Positions 45,168 to 53,753 are shown, counted from the first letter of the stretch. The stretch: 64,000 nt of DNA from Pseudomonadota bacterium (GCA_020160955.1 JAIUOX010000003.1:44859-108858); one strand, 5' to 3'. Notes: generated from the letters alone by a model not told the origin. Program-made: numbers and translations.

Positions 45168-45502
45168 CGTCCCGCCTGCTGCTTCGGGGACCGGCCGGCG
45201 CGCTCGCGCTGGCCGGCGCCCTGGCAGCGGGAGCGGGTGCTGCGGGTCCCGCGGCGGCGGCGGACGCGCCGCTGCTCGCGCCGCCCGGCGCGAGTTCCTG
45301 CACCGGCTGCCACGCGTCGCGGCCGCTGCCGGATTCCTCGATCCCGCGCATCGCCGGCCGCAAGGCGGGCGAGATCGTCGACTTCATGAACAACTACCGC
45401 AGCGGCGCCTGGCCGTCGTCGGTCATGGGCCGCATCGCCAAGGGCTTCGACGAGCAGCAGATCGCGGCGATCGCCGCGTGGTTCGCCGCCCAACCGCAGT
45501 GA
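45164..45502 (+). CDS. Class I cytochrome c, FccA-like
   Basis: 112 residues, GTG start inside the iorB stop. Signal peptide (ALALAGALAAGAGAAGPAAAA), one haem site SCTGCHASRP, and the FccA-like pattern IPRIAGRKAGEIVDFMNNYRSGAWPSSVMGRIAKGFDEQQIAAIAAWFA. Periplasmic. It can serve both neighbours: electron acceptor of the molybdenum hydroxylase before it, or cytochrome subunit of the flavocytochrome c sulfide dehydrogenase whose flavoprotein follows by eight bases. Confidence 0.85.
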   Translation: MTSRLLLRGPAGALALAGALAAGAGAAGPAAAADAPLLAPPGASSCTGCHASRPLPDSSIPRIAGRKAGEIVDFMNNYRSGAWPSSVMGRIAKGFDEQQIAAIAAWFAAQPQ

Positions 45503-45510
45503 TCCCCGCC

Positions 45511-46770
45511 ATGGCGACCCGTCGCACCTTCCTCAGGATCTCGGCCGCCGCGGGCCTCGCCGCGCCGTCGATCGTCTCGGCGCAGGCGCCGGGCCGGGTC
45601 GTCGTGCTGGGCGGCGGCTTCGCCGGCGCGACCGCGGCGCGCACGCTGAAGGCGCTGCAGCCGTCGCTCGACGTCACGCTGGTCGAGCCCAACCCGATCT
45701 ACACGTCGTGCCCGTTCAGCAACAACGTGCTGGCCGCGCTGCGCGAGCTGTCGCAGCAACAGTTCGGCTACGACGCGGTGAGGAAGAGCGGCGTGACGCT
45801 GGCCCGGACGGCGGCGACCGCGGTCGACGCCGAGGCGCGCACCGTCACCCTGGCCGACGGCAATCGCCTGTCGTTCGATCGCCTCGTGATGGCGCCGGGC
45901 ATCGACATCAACTGGACCGCGCTCCCGGGCTACGATGAGGCGGCGGCGCAGAAGATGCCGCACGCCTGGAAGGCCGGCCCGCAGACGACGCTGTTGCGCG
46001 ACCAGCTGCAGGCCATGGAGGATGGCGGCCTGGTCGTGATGTCGGCGCCGGCCAATCCCTTCCGCTGCCCGCCCGGTCCCTACGAACGGGCCAGCCTGGT
46101 CGCCTACTGGCTCAAGATCTGGAAGCCGAAGTCGAAGCTCCTGATCCTCGATTCCAAGGACGCCTTTTCCAAGCAGCGGCTGTTCCAGAATGCGTGGGCG
46201 CAGCTCTACCCGGGTCTGGTCGAATGGGTGCCGCTCAGCCAGGGCGGCAAGGTGACCTCGGTCGATCCCGCGACGCTGACCTTCGTCACCGACTTCGGCC
46301 GCCACAAGGCGGCGGTCGGCAACGTCATCCCGCCGCAGAAGGCCGGGGCGATCGCCCAGCAGGCCGGCGTCGCCGACCGCAGCGGCTGGTGCCCGGTCGA
46401 GCCGGTTTCCTTCGAGTCGACGCTGCGGCCGGGCATCCACGTGATCGGCGACGCGGCGATCATGGGCGGCATGCCGAAGTCGGCGTTCGCCGCCAACGCC
46501 CAGGCCAAGGTCTGCGCCGCGGCGATCGTCGAACGGCTGGCCGGCCGCACGCCGCCCGACCCGATCCTGATCAACACCTGCTACAGCCTGGTCGCGCCCG
46601 ACTACGGCATCTCGATCGCCGGGGTCTACCGGCCCGACAAGGGCGTGCTGGCCGACGTGCCCGGCGCGGGCGGCGTCAGCCCGCTCGACGTGGTGGGCGG
46701 CTTCCGCGGCCAGGAGGCGCAGAACGCCGCCAGCTGGTTCCGGACCATCACCGCCGAGGTGTTCGGCTGA
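45511..46770 (+). CDS. Flavocytochrome c sulfide dehydrogenase flavoprotein (FccB-like)
   Basis: 419 residues from ATG 45511, with a Tat-like signal (ATRRTFLRISAAAGLAAPSIVSA). FAD Rossmann motif RVVVLGGGFAGATAARTL; YTSCPFSNNVL carries the Cys near the flavin; a second dinucleotide domain and HVIGDAAIMGGMPKSAFAANAQAK bind the flavin end. The C-terminal domain, SLVAPDYGISIAGVYRP, is of FCSD type. Oxidises sulfide to sulfane sulfur in the periplasm. The stop is followed at once by soxX. Confidence 0.87.
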   Translation: MATRRTFLRISAAAGLAAPSIVSAQAPGRVVVLGGGFAGATAARTLKALQPSLDVTLVEPNPIYTSCPFSNNVLAALRELSQQQFGYDAVRKSGVTLARTAATAVDAEARTVTLADGNRLSFDRLVMAPGIDINWTALPGYDEAAAQKMPHAWKAGPQTTLLRDQLQAMEDGGLVVMSAPANPFRCPPGPYERASLVAYWLKIWKPKSKLLILDSKDAFSKQRLFQNAWAQLYPGLVEWVPLSQGGKVTSVDPATLTFVTDFGRHKAAVGNVIPPQKAGAIAQQAGVADRSGWCPVEPVSFESTLRPGIHVIGDAAIMGGMPKSAFAANAQAKVCAAAIVERLAGRTPPDPILINTCYSLVAPDYGISIAGVYRPDKGVLADVPGAGGVSPLDVVGGFRGQEAQNAASWFRTITAEVFG

Positions 46771-47220
46771 ATGCGCAGGGTCGCGCTCTGCGTCGCGCTG
46801 CTGGCCGGCCTCGCGGCGGCCGCGCGGGCCGAGGTCGCGCCGTCCGCGGTCGAGGTGGTGGGCGACGCCATCCCGCGGCCGCTGACCGACACCCCGGGCG
46901 ACGCCGCGCGCGGCCGCGCCATCGTCGCCAACCGCAGCGTCGGCCTCTGCCTGCTGTGCCATGGCGGACCGTTCCCCGAGGAACGCTTCCAGGGCACGCT
47001 GTCGCCCAGCCTGGCCGGGGCGGGCGCGCGGCTGTCGCCGGGCCAGCTGCGGCTGCGGCTGGTCGATGGCGCGCGTCTCAATCCGGACACCATCATGCCG
47101 TCGTATTACAGGACGTCGGGGCTGCAGCGCGTGGCGCGGGCCTTCGAGGACAAGACCATCTTGACGGCCCAGCAGATCGAGGATGTCGTGGCGTGGCTCG
47201 CGACCCTCAAGGAGCAGTGA
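46771..47220 (+). CDS. soxX: SoxX, monohaem cytochrome c of thiosulfate oxidation
   Basis: 149 residues. Signal peptide at 1-20, haem site LCLLCHGGPFPEERFQG, and the SoxX pattern LRLRLVDGARLNPDTIMPSYYRTSGL with the distal Met ligand. SoxX pairs with SoxA to couple thiosulfate or sulfide oxidatively to the SoxY cysteine. ATG begins right after the fccB-like stop; soxY starts in its own stop codon (TGATG). Confidence 0.92.
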   Translation: MRRVALCVALLAGLAAAARAEVAPSAVEVVGDAIPRPLTDTPGDAARGRAIVANRSVGLCLLCHGGPFPEERFQGTLSPSLAGAGARLSPGQLRLRLVDGARLNPDTIMPSYYRTSGLQRVARAFEDKTILTAQQIEDVVAWLATLKEQ

Positions 47221-47672
47221 TGTCGGGGACGACGAGACGTACCTTCCTGGCGGGCAGCGCGCTGTTCACTATCGTGCCGCTGGCGCCGGCAAGCGCCACG
47301 CCCGAGGCGATGGCGCAGGCGATCCGCGACCTGGTCGGCGGCCGGCCGGTGCGCGAGGGCCGGGTGACCCTCGACCTGCCGCCGCTGGTCGAGAACGGCA
47401 ACGCGGTGCCGCTCACCGTGTCGGTCGACAGCCCGATGACCGAGGCCGACCACGTGCGGGCGATCCACGTCTTCAACGAGAAGAACCCGCAGCCGCGGGT
47501 GTTCGACGCGACGCTCGGCCCGCGCAACGGCCGCGCCGCGGTCGCCACCCGCATCAAGCTGGGCGATTCGCAGCGCATCGTGGCGATCGCCGAGACCAGC
47601 CGCGGCGAGCTGTACGGCGCCAGCGCCGACGTCATCGTCACGCTGGCCGCCTGCCTCGAGGACCTGACGTGA
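47220..47672 (+). CDS. soxY: SoxY, sulfur-carrier subunit with an atypical C-terminus
   Basis: 150 residues. Twin-arginine signal TTRRTFLAGSALFTIVPL, then the SoxY beta-sandwich (VPLTVSVDSPMTEADHVRAIHVFNEKNPQPRVFDATLGP). Family members usually end in GGCGG, a flexible arm whose Cys carries the sulfur substrate. Here the end is TLAACLEDLT: the Cys (145) is kept but the glycines are gone and four or five residues trail it. It should still carry sulfur with SoxZ, but its arm may not enter a standard SoxB. Confidence 0.88.
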   Translation: MSGTTRRTFLAGSALFTIVPLAPASATPEAMAQAIRDLVGGRPVREGRVTLDLPPLVENGNAVPLTVSVDSPMTEADHVRAIHVFNEKNPQPRVFDATLGPRNGRAAVATRIKLGDSQRIVAIAETSRGELYGASADVIVTLAACLEDLT

Positions 47673-47989
47673 CCAACGTCCTGATCAACGCCCCCAAGGC
47701 CGCCCGCAAGGGCGAGGTGATCGAGCTGAAGGCGCTCATCCTGCACCCGATGGAGACCGGGTTCCGGCCAGGCACCAACGGCACCATCATCCCGCGCAAC
47801 ATCATCGAGCGGTTCGTCGCCACCTGGAACGGCGTCGAGATCTTCAGCATGGCGTTCTCGCCGGCGATCTCGGCCAACCCGTTCGTGTCGTTCTTCGCGG
47901 TGGCGAGCGAGAGCGGCCGGATCACCTTCCGCTGGACCGGTGACGAGGGATTCTCGGCCGAGGAGTCGGTCGCCATTGAGGTTGCCTGA
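47669..47989 (+). CDS. soxZ: SoxZ, partner of SoxY
   Basis: 106 residues, GTG start in the soxY stop. Ig-like fold: VIELKALILHPMETGFR...IPRNIIERFVATWNGVEIFSMAFSPAISANPFVSFFAVA. It has no signal peptide and is carried to the periplasm with Tat-exported SoxY. Forms the SoxYZ carrier. Confidence 0.92.
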   Translation: MTNVLINAPKAARKGEVIELKALILHPMETGFRPGTNGTIIPRNIIERFVATWNGVEIFSMAFSPAISANPFVSFFAVASESGRITFRWTGDEGFSAEESVAIEVA

Positions 47990-48797
47990 CCGCCCCGGAC
48001 GCTGGGCCGCCGGCGCGCTGCTGGCGGGTGTCTTCGCCGTCTCGTTCGCGCTGGCCCAGCTGTTGCCCCACGCCGTGACGCCGGCCGGGGCGCAGGCCCC
48101 GGACCCGCGCCGCTCCGGCACCCAGGACATGGGCGAGGCCCTGCAGCGCATGCAGGCCGACGACGCCGCCAACCCGGCGATGCTGTTCGTGCAGCTGGGC
48201 GAGCAGCTGTGGTCACGCCCGGCCGGCACCACCGGCAAGGCCTGTGACGGCTGTCACACGGTGGCCGACATGAAGGGCGTGGCGGTGCGCTATCCGGCGA
48301 TCCCGCGCGGCGGCGACGCGCCGATCGACCTCGAGGGCCGCATCAACCGCTGCCGCACCGAACACCAGCAGGCGCCGGCCCTGGCGCCGGAAAGCCGCGA
48401 CCTGCTGGCCCTCGAGGCGTTCGTCGCCCGCCAGTCGCGCGGCCTGCCGATCGCGCCGCCCGACGATCCGCGGCTCGCCGCGGTGCGGGAAGAGGGCGCG
48501 GCCCTGTACCGCCTGCGCCAGGGCCAGCTCAACCTGTCCTGCGCCATCTGCCACGACGACAATGCCGGGCAGAAGCTGGCCGGCGTCGTCATCCCGCAGG
48601 CCCATCCGACCGCCTACCCGATCTACCGCCTCGAGTGGCAGGCGCTGGGCTCGCTCAAGCGGCGCCTGCGCAACTGCCTCGTCGGCATCCGGGCCGAGGC
48701 CTGGCCGCTCGACGCGGCGCCGTACGTCGCGCTCGAGGCCTACCTGATGGACCGCGCCCGGGGCATGCGCTACGAGGCTCCGGGTGTCCGACCGTGA
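47976..48797 (+). CDS. soxA: SoxA, L-cysteine S-thiosulfotransferase dihaem subunit
   Basis: 273 residues from TTG 47976, overlapping soxZ by 14 bases (GAGGAG lies upstream; TTG 47982 and GTG 47940 are alternatives). Signal segment AAGALLAGVFAVSFALAQ. Two haem sites, ACDGCHTVADMKGVAVRYPAI and SCAICHDDNAGQKLAG, and the catalytic Cys in RRLRNCLVGIRAEAW. With SoxX it joins sulfur substrates to SoxY. No soxB follows; the next gene is a solute receptor. Confidence 0.9.
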   Translation: MRLPDRPGRWAAGALLAGVFAVSFALAQLLPHAVTPAGAQAPDPRRSGTQDMGEALQRMQADDAANPAMLFVQLGEQLWSRPAGTTGKACDGCHTVADMKGVAVRYPAIPRGGDAPIDLEGRINRCRTEHQQAPALAPESRDLLALEAFVARQSRGLPIAPPDDPRLAAVREEGAALYRLRQGQLNLSCAICHDDNAGQKLAGVVIPQAHPTAYPIYRLEWQALGSLKRRLRNCLVGIRAEAWPLDAAPYVALEAYLMDRARGMRYEAPGVRP

Positions 48798-49800
48798 CGA
48801 TCCCCGGCGCTCGCCCCGTCGCCCGATAGTTCCGTCCCGGCGCTCCCTGCGCCTGTCGCGGCGCGCGCTGCTGGCGGGACTCGCACTGGCGACGCGGCCG
48901 GCCAGCGCCGCGCCGCCGCTCGTGCTGCGGGTGGGAACGGCCAGCGACGGCGGCAGCTTCACCACCTACGGCGAAGCCTTCGCCGATGCCGTCCGGTGGG
49001 CCAACCCGTCGATCAACGTGCGGCTCGAACGGACCCAGGGCAGTGCCGAGAACGCCGCGCTGCTGCAGGAAGGCCGGCTCGATCTCGGCCTGGTGTCGGG
49101 CGAGGTCGCCCACCCGTTGTTCAACCCGGCGGTCGGCCTGCCCAACGACCTCAAGGTGGTGAGCGTCGCCTTCTCGACGCCCGGCATGTTCGTGGTGCGC
49201 GCCGAGAGCCGCTACCGTGACATCGAGGAACTGCGCGAACGGCCGGTGGTGTGGACGGTCCGGGGATCGGCCGCCGCGCTGCAGGCACGCTACACGCTCG
49301 AGCCGCTGGGGCTCGACATGGAGCGCGACTTCGAGGCGATCTTCACCGACCGGATGACCGACGGCGTGGCCCTCGTGCTCGACGGGCGCGCCTCGGCGAT
49401 GTGGGGCGTCGGCAAGCGGTGGCCGGGCTTCATCGCGGTGGCCAGCGATCCGCGCGGCGGCCGCTTCGTGACGCCGGGCCCCGAGCAGGGTCAGAAGATC
49501 ATCGAGCGTTACCGCTTCCTGCACCGCGCGGTTGTCCCGGCCGGCCGCTACCGCCGGCAGTTCGACGCCATCCAGACGATCGGCTCGTGGAGCTACCTGC
49601 TGGCCGGTCCGCAGATGTCCGACGAGGTTGGCTACCTGCTGGCCGCGGCCCTGCATCGGGTCGAGGGTGTCAGCGCCAGCCTCGCCGGCGGCGTGCTGGC
49701 CGATGGGACCATCGGCAACACGCTGACCGCCCTGCCACGCGCCGGCAGCCTGCAGGTCGGGGTCGAGCGCTACTTCCGCGAGGTATCGGCCATCAACTAG
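48784..49800 (+). CDS. TAXI-family TRAP transporter solute receptor
   Basis: 338 residues overlapping the soxA end by 14 bases. Twin-arginine-like signal SRRSLRLSRRALLAGLALATRPASA, then the TAXI fold: LRVGTASDGGSFTTYGEAFADAV, GSAENAALLQEGRLDLGLVSG and YRFLHRAVVPAGRYRRQFDAIQTIGSWSYLL. TAXI proteins bind small acids for TRAP carriers, but no TRAP membrane gene is adjacent. As last gene of the sox operon it may bind a sulfur or heterocyclic compound (inference). Confidence 0.83.
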   Translation: MSDRDDPRRSPRRPIVPSRRSLRLSRRALLAGLALATRPASAAPPLVLRVGTASDGGSFTTYGEAFADAVRWANPSINVRLERTQGSAENAALLQEGRLDLGLVSGEVAHPLFNPAVGLPNDLKVVSVAFSTPGMFVVRAESRYRDIEELRERPVVWTVRGSAAALQARYTLEPLGLDMERDFEAIFTDRMTDGVALVLDGRASAMWGVGKRWPGFIAVASDPRGGRFVTPGPEQGQKIIERYRFLHRAVVPAGRYRRQFDAIQTIGSWSYLLAGPQMSDEVGYLLAAALHRVEGVSASLAGGVLADGTIGNTLTALPRAGSLQVGVERYFREVSAIN

Positions 49801-49929
49801 CCGCCGGCCGGCGCGGCGGAAGAATTTGCTCTGTCCCGCGGGTGGCGGAGATCGATCTGCTGTCGTGGCCCTGCGTTTCGGCCACCGGTTTCATTGCCCG
49901 TGCCGGCGACCGGTTCCAGACTCGGTGCC

Positions 49930-50202
49930 ATGTTCAGCCTGGCCAACCAGTTCGTTGCCCGCGCCACGCGCCTGATCTTCGCCGCCAACGGCGAACCGGC
50001 GCTGTGGACCGTGTCCCTTCACGGTCGCGTGGTGGGCTCGCTGGTCTGTCACGACGGCGCGTGGCGGCTGTCGTGGTTCAACGGCGCCGATCCGCGGCTG
50101 GCCAGCTTCGCCGGCCCGCTCGACGGCGACGTCGAGGCCCTGGCCGAGGTGCTGAGCGCCCGGGCCAGTGCGCCGGTGACCCTCGACGCCCAGCCGGTCT
50201 GA
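49930..50202 (+). CDS. Small hypothetical protein
   Basis: 90 residues from ATG 49930; an upstream in-frame start at 49894 would add 12. Composition is coding-like, with a basic amphipathic start (FSLANQFVARATRLIFAANG) and a beta-rich body (ALWTVSLHGRVVGSLVCHDGAWRLSWF). No family recognised. It lies between the TAXI and Lrp genes on the same strand. Confidence 0.5.
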   Translation: MFSLANQFVARATRLIFAANGEPALWTVSLHGRVVGSLVCHDGAWRLSWFNGADPRLASFAGPLDGDVEALAEVLSARASAPVTLDAQPV

Positions 50203-50279
50203 GGCCAATCCCCGAACCTCCCTGTTGAGATTTCCGGACCGCGGCCCGACAGTGGCCCGGACCGAAGGATGAACGACCC

Positions 50280-50759
50280 ATGGATGCGATCGACCGCAAG
50301 ATCGTGGCCCTCCTGCAGGAGGATGCCAGCCTGTCCCTCGCGCAGATCGCGCACCGCGTCGGGCTGTCGCAAAGCCCGTGCTGGAAGCGCATCCAGCGGC
50401 TGGAGAAGGCCGGCGTCATCCTGCGCCGCGTGGCGATCGTCTCGCCCGAGTCGATCGGCGTCGGCCTGACGGTGTTCGTGTCGATCGAGACCGGCGATCA
50501 TTCCTCGGCCTGGCTGTCGAAGTTCGCCCAGACCGTGACGGCGATGCCCGAGGTCATGGAGTTCCACCGCATGGCCGGCGACATCGACTACATGCTGCGG
50601 GTCGCCGTGCCCGACATGCAGGCCTACGACACCTTCTACAAGAAGCTGATCGACACGATGCCGCTGAAGAACGTGACGTCGCGCTTCTCGATGGAGCGCA
50701 TCAAGTCGACCACGGCCTACCCGATCGCCTCCGACCTCAAGCCGCTGAAGAAGCGCTGA
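50280..50759 (+). CDS. Lrp/AsnC-family transcriptional regulator
   Basis: 159 residues. N-terminal HTH (DAIDRKIVALLQEDASLSLAQIAHRVGLSQSPCWKRIQRLEKAGVI) and C-terminal RAM/AsnC ligand domain (VMEFHRMAGDIDYMLRVAVPDMQAYDTFY). It senses an amino acid or related metabolite and controls local or global genes. The downstream aldolase gene, 73 bases away on the same strand, is a candidate target. Confidence 0.92.
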   Translation: MDAIDRKIVALLQEDASLSLAQIAHRVGLSQSPCWKRIQRLEKAGVILRRVAIVSPESIGVGLTVFVSIETGDHSSAWLSKFAQTVTAMPEVMEFHRMAGDIDYMLRVAVPDMQAYDTFYKKLIDTMPLKNVTSRFSMERIKSTTAYPIASDLKPLKKR

Positions 50760-50832
50760 AACCGGCGCGGCGGCCGTGGACGGTCGCCGGCCGCGGCAGT
50801 ACGGTTCCCCGAAATCCACCGGGAGACCCGCC

Positions 50833-51627
50833 ATGACCGTGCATGCCCTGAAGAGAACGCCCGTCGCCAGCCTGCGCGCCAAGGTCTCGCCGGAGGAGTG
50901 GCAGGCCCGCGTCGACCTCGCCGCCTGCTACCGCCTGGTCGACCTCTACGGCATGTCCGACCTGATCGCGAACCACATCTCGGTGCGCGTGCCGGGCGAG
51001 CCCGACGCCTTCCTGATCAACGCCTACGGCCTGCTCTACGAGGAGATCACGGCGTCGAGCCTGCTCAAGATCGACCACGAGGGCAACATCCTGTCGAAGC
51101 CGGACTTCGGCGAGCTCGACTACGGCGTCAACCGCGCCGGCTTCGTGATCCATAGCGCCATCCACATGGCCAAGCCCGAGGTGATGTGCGTGCTGCACAC
51201 CCATACCTGGGCCGGCATGGCGGTCTCGACCATGGAATGCGGCCTGCTGCCCAACACCCAGACCTCGATGCGCTTCGCCAGGATCAGCTACCACGACTTC
51301 AGCGGCGTGGTGCTCGACACCGCGGTGCGCGAGGCGCTGGTCCGCGACCTCGGCGACAACAACGCGATGATCCTGCGCAACCACGGCCTGCTGACGACCG
51401 GGGCGACGATCCCGGAGGCGTTCAACGCGATGCATCGCCTCGAACTGTCGTGCAAGACGCAGATCGCGGCGCTGTCGTGCAACACGCCGCTGACCAAGGT
51501 GCCGGACGACGTCGTCCAGGCGACCTACATGAACTACCAGCCGCACGTGCGGCGGCCGTTCGGCGTGATGGATTGGCCGGCCCTGCTGCGCAAGCTCGAC
51601 CGGATCGACCCGACCTACCGCGACTAG
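50833..51627 (+). CDS. Class II aldolase/adducin domain protein
   Basis: 264 residues. Zinc-site histidines in VLHTHTWAG and ILRNHGLLTTG, with NHISVRVPGEPDAFLINAYGLLYEEIT typical of the subgroup that includes adducin-like and fuculose-phosphate-aldolase-like proteins. Substrate not visible; many such proteins sit in sugar-acid or sulfonate pathways. ATG preceded by CGGGAGACC. Confidence 0.88.
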   Translation: MTVHALKRTPVASLRAKVSPEEWQARVDLAACYRLVDLYGMSDLIANHISVRVPGEPDAFLINAYGLLYEEITASSLLKIDHEGNILSKPDFGELDYGVNRAGFVIHSAIHMAKPEVMCVLHTHTWAGMAVSTMECGLLPNTQTSMRFARISYHDFSGVVLDTAVREALVRDLGDNNAMILRNHGLLTTGATIPEAFNAMHRLELSCKTQIAALSCNTPLTKVPDDVVQATYMNYQPHVRRPFGVMDWPALLRKLDRIDPTYRD

Positions 51628-52113
51628 CTAGAGGACCTCGTGGAACCCGATGGCGACGCCGTCGGGGGCCCGGGTTGCCTTGCCGACGAAGGTCGCGCGC
51701 TCCATCCACTTGAGCGACGGCTCGGCGGTCTCGAAGCGCGGCGCCGTGCGGAAGTGGTAGCTGTCCGGCGGCATCGCCTCGCCGCGCGCCAGCTTCTCGA
51801 TCACCTCCGGCGTCGCGACGCGCAGCCCCTCGTTCTGGACGTAGACGAGGGCGCCGGTGCTGCTGCGGATCGTGTAGCGCGCCACCACCTCGATGGTGCC
51901 GTCCGGCCGCACGACCTGCCAGTCGGCGCCGCCCGGCAGGATCTCGCCTTCCAGCCGCGGCCCGTGCACCCGCCCGCCGACGATGTCGATGATCCGCCGA
52001 TGGCCGCGCGCGGTCTGCCCCAGGTCGATCACCGGTCGGACATGGGCGGTGATGGCGAAGGCGAAGCGCAGCGCCGGCGGTGTCGAGATGAAGTCCTGGA
52101 TCGCGTCGGTCAT
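51628..52113 (-). CDS. DUF3237 domain protein
   Basis: 161 residues; beta-barrel DUF3237 pattern: LRFAFAITAHVRPVIDLGQTARGHRRIIDIVGGRVHGPRLEGEILPGGADWQVVRPDGT. Function unknown; often near aromatic or acyl catabolic genes. Third gene of a minus-strand set with the ion channel and acyl-CoA dehydrogenase genes; its stop abuts the convergent aldolase stop. Confidence 0.85.
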   Translation of the reverse strand: MTDAIQDFISTPPALRFAFAITAHVRPVIDLGQTARGHRRIIDIVGGRVHGPRLEGEILPGGADWQVVRPDGTIEVVARYTIRSSTGALVYVQNEGLRVATPEVIEKLARGEAMPPDSYHFRTAPRFETAEPSLKWMERATFVGKATRAPDGVAIGFHEVL

Positions 52114-52135
52114 GTCGGTCTCCGGTCGGCGGTGA

Positions 52136-52585
52136 TCAGGGGCGGCGCCTGTGGTCGGTGCGGACGACGACGGCGACCAGCAGCGCGGTCGACCAGCCGA
52201 ACATCATCACGCCGGCCGCCGCCTCGAAGGCGCCGATCATGCGGTGGTTGGTCGGCAGGGTGAGCTCCGAGGCGCCCAGTGTGGTGAAACTGGCCAGCGA
52301 GAAGTAGACCGCGTCGCCGAAGCTCCCGAAGGCGTGCCAGTCGAAGAAGTACAGCATCGCCCACAGCAGCACCTGCACGACGTGGCCGAGCAGCAGGATC
52401 ATCACCGCGCCGACGCTGTGCGCCAGGCTGAAGAAGCGCGGGAAGCGCGACTCCGGCGGCGACGGCAGCGCGTCCAGCAGGTGGCTCAGCGCGTACTGCG
52501 CCACCACCTGGACGACGCCGGTGGCGCCCACCATCAGGATTCCCCGGATGATGTGATCCATCATCTTGGGATCGGCGATATCCAT
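52136..52585 (-). CDS. Two-helix ion channel family protein
   Basis: 149 residues. Four hydrophobic segments: residues 11-30, 53-82, a pore-helix region (DAVYFSLASFTTLGASELTLP) and 122-141. The pore layout fits Ion_trans_2, but the potassium filter TVGYGD is replaced by TLGASE, so potassium selectivity is doubtful. One base after the acyl-CoA dehydrogenase gene, suggesting translational coupling. Confidence 0.72.
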   Translation of the reverse strand: MDIADPKMMDHIIRGILMVGATGVVQVVAQYALSHLLDALPSPPESRFPRFFSLAHSVGAVMILLLGHVVQVLLWAMLYFFDWHAFGSFGDAVYFSLASFTTLGASELTLPTNHRMIGAFEAAAGVMMFGWSTALLVAVVVRTDHRRRP

Positions 52586-52586
52586 G

Positions 52587-53753
52587 TCAGGCGCTCTTGG
52601 TGCGGCCGAGCAGGTGATCGGAGATGATGCGTTGCTGGATCTCCGAGGTGCCCTCGAAGATCTTGGTCAGCCGCGCGTCGCGCCAGTAGCGCTCGACGGC
52701 GTGCAGGGTGGTGTAGCCGGCGCCGCCGAACACCTGCAGCGCCTCCGACGTCACGCGCTCGGCCATCTCGGAGGCGAACAGCTTGACCATCGCGGCTTCC
52801 TTGTCGCAGCGCCGCTTCTGGTCGATCTCGTCGGCCACGAAGTACATCAGTTGGCGCGCCGCCTCGATGTCGGTGGCCATGCGGGCCAGCCGGAAGCGGG
52901 TGTTCTGGAAGTCGCCGATCGCCTGGCCGAACTGGCGGCGCTCCTGGGCATAGGCGGTGGCGTCCTCCAGCGCGCCGCGCGCCAGGCCGATCGAGCGCGC
53001 GGCGGTGTGGGCGCGGGCGCGCTCCAGGCCGGCCGAGACGTAGTAGAAGGCGCGGCCTTCCTCGCCGATCAGGGCCGAGCCGGGCAGGCGGCAGTTGTCG
53101 AAGGCCAGTTCCCAGGTCTTCCAGCCGAAGTAACCGATCTTGGGGATCGGCGCGCCCTTGACGCCCGGCGGCAGCGTGCCGCGCGGCTTCTCGATCAGGA
53201 ACGACGACAGGCCGACATGCTTGCGCTTGGGATCCGGCGGATCGGAAGTGCGCGCGACCAGCATGATGTAGTCGGCACCGTCGGCGAAGGTGCACCAGTA
53301 CTTGTTGCCGTTGATCACCCAGTCGTCGCCGTCGCGGCGCGCCCGGCACGAAATGCTGCCGAGGTCGGACCCGACGTTGGGCTCCGACATGGCGGCGGCG
53401 CCGAGGAACTCGCCACGGGCGGCGCGCGGCAGGAAGACCGCGCGCTGTTCCTCGGTCATGCCGCGGCCGGCGCTCAGGCCATTGCCGCGGGCGATGATCG
53501 ACGCGACGCTCATCCAGGCGCGCGCCAGCTCCTCGGTGATCAGGCAGTACTCGAAGACACCCAGCCCGAGACCGCCGTACTGCTCGGGGATGACGATGCC
53601 GAAGTAGCCCATGTCGGCCAGCTTCTGGATCAGTTCCGGCGGGATGTCGCCCTTCTCCGGATCCAGCTTGTTGGCGACCGGCAGGACCTCCTTCAGGGCG
53701 AAGGCGCGCGCCGTCTCCTGGATCAGGCGGCGCTCCTCGGTCATGTACCCCAT
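52587..53753 (-). CDS. Acyl-CoA dehydrogenase
   Basis: 388 residues. FAD/acyl-CoA signatures AAMSEPNVGSDLGSISCRA and YAQERRQFGQAIGDFQNTRFRLA, C-terminal FGGAGYTTLHAVERYWRDARLTKIFEGTSEIQ with the usual catalytic Glu in EGTSE. It makes 2-enoyl-CoA from an acyl-CoA; chain type unknown. Divergent from the TctC gene across 61 bases. Confidence 0.93.
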   Translation of the reverse strand: MGYMTEERRLIQETARAFALKEVLPVANKLDPEKGDIPPELIQKLADMGYFGIVIPEQYGGLGLGVFEYCLITEELARAWMSVASIIARGNGLSAGRGMTEEQRAVFLPRAARGEFLGAAAMSEPNVGSDLGSISCRARRDGDDWVINGNKYWCTFADGADYIMLVARTSDPPDPKRKHVGLSSFLIEKPRGTLPPGVKGAPIPKIGYFGWKTWELAFDNCRLPGSALIGEEGRAFYYVSAGLERARAHTAARSIGLARGALEDATAYAQERRQFGQAIGDFQNTRFRLARMATDIEAARQLMYFVADEIDQKRRCDKEAAMVKLFASEMAERVTSEALQVFGGAGYTTLHAVERYWRDARLTKIFEGTSEIQQRIISDHLLGRTKSA

